From: Candidatus Altimarinota bacterium
Lineage (GTDB): Bacteria; Patescibacteriota; Gracilibacteria; BD1-5; UBA6164
Assembly: GCA_027062145.1 (NCBI GenBank)
Contig: JAMOTX010000013.1
Span: forward strand, 1 to 11,233
Length of the DNA: 11,233 nucleotides
Reading direction: 5' to 3'
The notes below the pieces were generated by a model. That model had not been told where the DNA came from. It saw only the letters and a list, made by a program, of their open reading frames with translations, and made no database searches. A program made the position numbers and the translations under genes. The first letter of the stretch is position 1; every line of letters begins with the position of its first letter. Of this stretch, positions 7,212-11,233 are shown piece by piece.

Positions 7212-8573
7212 ATGAAAAAATATAATAAATTTTATTTTAAATCATTTGAATTTAATAAAACTAGTTTAATTGCTAAATTTTATTATAGCTTTGATGATGA
7301 TATATTTTTTGAAGAAATTATTGATTTCAAATCTGATGATTTTGATGTTAGAGAAGTAATGAATATGAAAATAATTGAAAATATTTTATTTCATATACAT
7401 ATAGCATTATGAATAAGTTATTATAAAGCTTATCCTACAAATGAACTTATATTAGAATCTTGATATTTAGATGAATACCAATTATGATTTTGGAAGAAGT
7501 TTTATATTAATTGACTAGGGGAATTTTTATACACAAATAATATAAAATCTGACTGATTATTTAATTTTGTTAATAGTTCAGATAAAAAATTTAATAAAAT
7601 CGATTTTCAAACTAGTAATAAGGCATTAGTTCCTGTATGATGATGAAAAGATTCTATTGTTTCAATTGAAATGTTGAAAAAAGCTAATCTAAATTTTGAT
7701 TGTTTTACATTTTGAGTAAAAGATAATATATTATACGAAAACACATCAATTATTGCTTGAAAAAGAAGATTATGGGTTAAAAGAATAATTTCAAATCAAT
7801 TAATTGATTTAGTTAATAATTGATATTATAATGGTCATGTTCCAATTACATGATTAATAGCTTTTATTATGGAAACTGTAGCTTATATATATGATTATAA
7901 ATATTTAGTTTTATCTAATGAAAAATCTGCAAATTTTTGAAATACATTATGGAATTGAATTAGTATAAATCATCAATATTCAAAAAGCTTAGAATTCGAA
8001 ACAGATTTCAAAAACTATGTAGAAAAATATATTTCTAATGAAGTTAAATATTTTTCTCTTTTAAGATGAATGTATGAAATAAAAATTGCTGAATACTTTG
8101 CTAAAAATGCAAAAAAATATTTTTCATCTTTTTCAAGTTGTAATAATAATTTTAAAATTTTTAATAAATCTGAAAAATTAAAAGAATGAAAAAAATGGTG
8201 TAATAATTGTCCTAAATGTGCATTTGTTTTTTCTATTGTAAGGCCATATTTAAATACAAATGAAGTTATTGAAATATTTTGAGAAGATTTATATACAAAT
8301 AAAAAATTAGAAAAATTATTTAGGGAATTATTATGAATTAGTTGAATTAAACCTTTTGAATGCGTATGAGAGGCTGACGAAGTTATTTTATCTATGCATA
8401 AAACATTAAATAAATATTCAGATAATTTACCATTTATATTAAAAATATTTAAAGAAGAAGTTTTAATTAATATTACTGATATAGAATTACAAAATATTGA
8501 AAAAAAACTTGGTAATAGGAGTGATGAAGATATAATACCGAATGAACTAAAAAAAATAATATTCAATAAATAA
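7212..8573 (+). CDS. murL: UDP-N-acetylmuramoyl-L-alanyl-L-glutamate epimerase MurL
   Basis: Encodes 453 residues with TGA as Gly, about the length of known MurL proteins. MurL converts the terminal L-Glu of UDP-MurNAc-L-Ala-L-Glu to D-Glu using ATP, in the alternative peptidoglycan route in which MurD2 adds L-Glu. Visible signatures are a PP-loop ATP-binding motif VPVGGGKDSIVS (residues 140-151), whose three glycines are three consecutive TGA codons, then NGHVPITGLIAF (207-218), LSNEKSANFGNT (234-245) and HQYSKSLEFETDF (254-266). Near the C-terminal half are SSC (308-310) and WCNNCPKCAF (329-338), a Cys cluster that could bind a metal or have a structural role. A residual possibility is another PP-loop enzyme of the same superfamily. 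The gene stops 6 nt before a transpeptidase gene, which supports a role in wall synthesis and co-transcription. Confidence 0.85.
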
Positions 8574-8579
8574 TAATTA

Positions 8580-10847
8580 ATGAAAAAAAGAAATTTACTA
8601 GAATTATTTATTAATAATAGAACTGTAAGAAAACATACAAAAAATCTATCAAAAGTACATGTTATTATAGGGTTTTTCCTATTTTTTTGACTTATGATTA
8701 TTTGGAAAATGTTTTCTTACACAGTTTTAGAATATGATTTTTATCAAAAACTAGCAGATAATCAACAAATAGGGGAAGTAGTAGTACCTGTTACTAGATG
8801 AACTATTTATTCTTCATGAGAAAGAGAGACAGTATTATGAACGTCTCTTAATTTGTATAATATTGCGGTTGATCCAAAAATGAAATGAGATACTACTAAG
8901 CTTAAATTATTTCTTAGAGATATAGTTTATAAACAGCTATGTAAATCTAAATCAAATGAAGAATGTAAAAATAATTTATTAAAATATTTAAGGGTTTTAG
9001 ATTTAGAAAACTTTGATTACACTGAAAAAAATATTAAAGAAAAGTTACTAATAAAAATTCAAAATAGACTTTGAAATTGAAAAGTTACAAGTGTATTTAT
9101 TGATTACGAATTAGATAACGAACAAATCACGGATATTATTAATTTAGCAATCAAGTGAGTATATCCAACTTGAAATTATGTTTACATTAACCCTGAAGAA
9201 ATTACTAATATTGATTTAGTTTCAAAAAAATTATCTACTGTATTTCCATATACTGAAGGTAAAATTAAATATTTAATAAGAAAAAGAGAATTAAGATATG
9301 TTCCTATTATAAATAAAGTATCTATACATGTTTCTGAATATGTAAAAAAATATATATCTAAATTTTTCATTCTTACTCCTAGACCAAATAGATATTATCC
9401 TGAATGAAATGTTGCGTCGCAAGTTATCTGATTTGTTGATAATGATTGAGTATGACATTATTGAATCGAATGACAATTTAATAATTTATTAAAATGAAAT
9501 AATTGAAAAATTGTTAGTAGAAAAGATATATTAGGGAGGATTATTGATCCAATATCACTTAATGATAATGACTTTACTTGAGAATGAGTTAATATTATAT
9601 CGACTATAGATAGAAATATACAAAAAAAAGTTGAATGAATTTTAAAGGCATGAGTTAAAAAATATAGAGCGAATAAAGGTACTGTTGTTATAATGGAACC
9701 TAAAACTTGAAGAATATTATCAATGGCTAATTATCCTACTTATGACATTAATAATTATCCAGATGTCTATGAATTAGAAAAAGTTAGATATTCTAAATAT
9801 CCAGATCCTAAAATAGATTTATTATGATATCCTGTATTCGTTGAAGATAAAGAAAATTGAGAAAAGTTTTTTTATGACAATGAAGAAATATATTTAAGGA
9901 AAGCAAGCAGGGAAGAATTATGAAATATAACACTTGTTAAATACAAATATAAAAATGATTTCTGAGCTGAAGTTTATAAAAATGATGCAATTTCATCACT
10001 TTACGAACCTGGTTCAATTATGAAAGCAATTACTGTTGCTGTTTGAATTGATACATGAGAAATAAATGAACACTCGATGTATATGGATAAAGGTGAATTA
10101 ACTATTGGTAAATTTACAATTAAAAATGTATCTAAAAAATGTCTTTGATTTAATAGTTTCTGACATGCTTTAAATTATAGTTGTAATGTATGAATGATAA
10201 GAATTGTACAAAGAGTTTGAAAAGTTTTATTACATCAATATTTTGAAGATTTTTGATTTTGAGAACTAACATGAGTCAATTTATATTGAGAAGTTTTTTC
10301 TAAAATAAAACCATGGGAAATTTGGTCAAAAGCACAATTACTTACAAGTAGTTATTGATTATGAGTAAGTGTTACTCCTTTACAAATGGCGAATGCTTAT
10401 AGTATAATTGCTAATTGATGAATTTATATTAGACCTAGGATAATAGATGAAATAAGATATCCAGATGGAAAAATTATTAAATATAAAAAAGAAGAATTAA
10501 AAAGAGTTATTAAAAAAAGCACATCAGATACTGTAATTGATATGCTTGTTGATTCAGCTGCAAATTGAGTAGCTAAAAATTGAAATGTGGAATGATATTC
10601 TGTTGCATGAAAAACATGAACGAGTTCTATTCCATACAAATGAAGATATGAAAAATGACAATGAACAACAGTTTGATCTTATGCTTGATTTTGACCAGCT
10701 GAAGATCCTAAATTTGTAATTATTGTTAAATTAGATAGGCCAAGAACAGGGCAATGATATGGTTGAGCTACATCATCTCATATATTTAAAGAAATTGCTA
10801 CTTATCTTTTTGATTATTACTGAATACCTAAAAAAACAAATAAATAA
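8580..10847 (+). CDS. ftsI: Class B penicillin-binding protein, FtsI-like transpeptidase
   Basis: Encodes 755 residues, longer than a typical FtsI (about 550-650). A basic cytoplasmic tail is followed by one membrane anchor (about residues 26-46), then the non-catalytic dimerisation domain with VTRGTIYSSG (71-80) and RPNRYYPEGNVASQVIGF (268-285) plus GIEGQF (295-300). The transpeptidase domain starts near 365 with GTVVIMEPKTGRILSM. Its catalytic motifs are S479-IMK (SxxK), S534-CN (SxN) and K678-TG (KTG), the last Gly being a TGA codon. GLGVSVTPLQMANAYSIIAN (593-612) favours the FtsI branch over PBP2/MrdA. The enzyme cross-links stem peptides of septal or elongating peptidoglycan and would bind beta-lactams. 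About 60 extra residues (395-465) sit between the first transpeptidase strand and the active-site Ser. It is the second gene after murL, starting 6 nt past its stop. Confidence 0.95.
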
Positions 10848-10875
10848 AAACACATATTCTTATATGTGTTTTTTT
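10846..10875 (+). terminator. rho-independent terminator of murL-ftsI
   Basis: ACACATAT (10850-10857) pairs with ATATGTGT (10862-10869) around a 4-nt loop, the stem being extended by flanking A and T runs. It begins inside the ftsI stop codon (10845-10847). Confidence 0.9.
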
Positions 10876-10877
10876 AC

Positions 10878-10910
10878 ACAAAAAAAAAGAATAAGAAATA
10901 AATCTTATTC
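10878..10910 (-). terminator. rho-independent terminator of tRNA-Phe
   Basis: On the minus strand GAATAAG (10910-10904) pairs with CTTATTC (10895-10889) around an 8-nt AT-only loop and is followed by at least eight T. It lies 15 nt beyond the encoded CCA end of the tRNA. Confidence 0.75.
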
Positions 10911-10925
10911 ATTTTTAATTTTTAA

Positions 10926-11000
10926 TGGTGCCGAAGGGCGGATTTGAACCACCGACACAGGCCTTTTCAGGGCCCTGCTCTACCCCTGAGCTACTCCGGC
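10926..11000 (-). tRNA. tRNA-Phe(GAA)
   Basis: A complete 75-nt cloverleaf folds on the minus strand: acceptor GCCGGAG/CTTCGGC with one G-U, D arm GCTC/GAGC, anticodon stem GGGCC/GGCCT with loop CTGAAAA (anticodon GAA), a 5-nt variable loop, and T arm GGTGG/CCGCC with loop TTCAAAT. The discriminator is A and the CCA tail is genomically encoded. It decodes UUC and UUU. The gene is a sharp GC-rich island in AT-rich surroundings, as expected for a structural RNA. Confidence 0.98.
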
Positions 11001-11018
11001 ATTGATTAATGCGAAACT

Positions 11019-11046
11019 ATTATATGAAAAAAAAGATATAATCAAA
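11019..11046 (-). promoter_or_regulatory. Sigma70-type promoter of tRNA-Phe
   Basis: On the minus strand a consensus TATAAT (11024-11019) with TTTGAT (11046-11041) 16 bp upstream lies 18 bp before the mature 5' end, implying a 5' leader of about 12 nt to be removed by RNase P. The -35 box is weak. Confidence 0.6.
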
Positions 11047-11069
11047 TGTTTTTTTAACTTTTTTATTTT

Positions 11070-11097
11070 TTGCTTATTTATTAATAGTAATTAGAAT
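11070..11097 (+). promoter_or_regulatory. Sigma70-type promoter of the ferredoxin-like gene
   Basis: TTGCTT (11070-11075), a 16-bp spacer and TAGAAT (11092-11097) precede the ATG at 11131. The -10 box is identical to that of rel. Confidence 0.6.
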
Positions 11098-11130
11098 AAA
11101 ACTTGTATTAAATAGCTAATAAACTAACAA

Positions 11131-11233
11131 ATGAAAATTAAAGTATGTACATGAAGTGCATGTAAGGATAGATTTAGTGATTATATCATTACTAGATTGA
11201 AAAATGATAAAGAGAGATTTAATCTTAAAGACT
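11131..11233 (+). CDS. Thioredoxin-fold [2Fe-2S] ferredoxin-like protein (3'-truncated)
   Basis: Only 34 codons are visible before the window ends. The N-terminus MKIKVCTGSACKDRFSDYI has a beta strand leading to C-TGSA-C (Cys6 and Cys11), with the intervening Gly encoded by TGA. This resembles the first cysteine pair of thioredoxin-like [2Fe-2S] ferredoxins and the NuoE/24-kDa subunit of complex I, where the pattern is roughly VCxGxxCxxxGS. The second cysteine pair would lie outside the window, so cluster binding cannot be confirmed, and the Gly-Ser that often follows the second Cys is replaced by Phe-Ser. The start is the first ATG after a good promoter. Confidence 0.55.

Noticed and set aside
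8015..8566. 183-codon open frame on the minus strand
   Set aside because: It lies entirely antisense to murL, whose conserved motifs are clear. The long frame arises from AT-rich codon composition of the true gene.
9182..9476. Two overlapping minus-strand open frames
   Set aside because: Both are antisense to the ftsI dimerisation domain and show only low-complexity hydrophobic sequence.
4508..10847. Multiple nonsense mutations suggesting pseudogenes in rel, murL and ftsI
   Set aside because: Every internal stop is TGA, none is TAA or TAG, and they fall on conserved glycines, so the genes are intact under code 25.
10759..10947. 62-codon + strand open frame spanning the end of ftsI and the tRNA
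   Set aside because: It overlaps the ftsI C-terminus in another frame and runs through two terminators into the antisense of the tRNA.
2..11233. Mycoplasma-type code with TGA as tryptophan
   Set aside because: Trp at these sites would destroy KTG, GGGKDS, GxGxG and SGEPYL motifs, while conserved Trp residues are encoded by TGG.

Overview
The window is an AT-rich bacterial chromosome segment that reads sensibly only if TGA is a sense codon for glycine (genetic code 25). Read this way, every gene opens into a full-length, recognisable protein. The glycine of the PBP KTG box, the PP-loop GGGKDS of MurL, the SAM-binding GxGxG loop of the methyltransferase and the SGEPYL motif of Rel all carry TGA where the family has glycine, while TGG remains tryptophan. 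I found no in-frame CGA or CGG. This combination is known from the candidate phyla Absconditabacteria (SR1) and Gracilibacteria (BD1-5) of the Patescibacteria/CPR, and the window most likely comes from one of them. The two phyla cannot be separated from this sequence alone.

Layout from left to right. Positions 2-1516 (+) hold the 3' part of a polytopic membrane protein resembling VirB6/TrbL-type components of type IV secretion systems. Positions 1539-2684 (-) hold an AAA_14/DUF4143-type protein whose Walker A and Walker B motifs look degraded. Positions 2928-3581 (+) hold a class I SAM methyltransferase resembling Trm9. Positions 3603-4385 (-) hold a type IV prepilin/pseudopilin. Positions 4508-6724 (+) hold a bifunctional (p)ppGpp synthetase/hydrolase (Rel). 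Positions 6784-7050 (-) hold ribosomal protein S15 (rpsO). Positions 7212-8573 (+) hold MurL, the UDP-MurNAc-L-Ala-L-Glu epimerase. Positions 8580-10847 (+) hold a class B penicillin-binding transpeptidase (FtsI-like), 6 nt behind murL and probably in one operon with it. Positions 10926-11000 (-) hold tRNA-Phe(GAA). Positions 11131-11233 (+) hold the start of a thioredoxin-fold [2Fe-2S] ferredoxin-like protein, cut by the window end.

Gene organisation is very compact and mostly alternates in strand. Convergent pairs share a single hairpin terminator squeezed between, and overlapping, the two stop codons. Divergent pairs are separated by short regions in which sigma70-type promoters can be read, and every one I could place has a 16-bp spacer between the -35 and -10 boxes. 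None of the eight visible start codons is preceded by a Shine-Dalgarno sequence.

Functionally the window mixes housekeeping genes (S15, tRNA-Phe, Rel) with cell-envelope genes (murL-ftsI) and surface or secretion genes (prepilin, VirB6-like protein). The most notable biological content is the MurL-PBP pair, which implies the D-glutamate of peptidoglycan is made by epimerising the nucleotide-bound dipeptide. The recoded catalytic motifs, the degenerate DUF4143 protein and a possible autoregulatory RNA structure in the rpsO leader also stand out. There is no gene-free stretch longer than 300 bases. I saw no CRISPR array, insertion sequence or phage gene.
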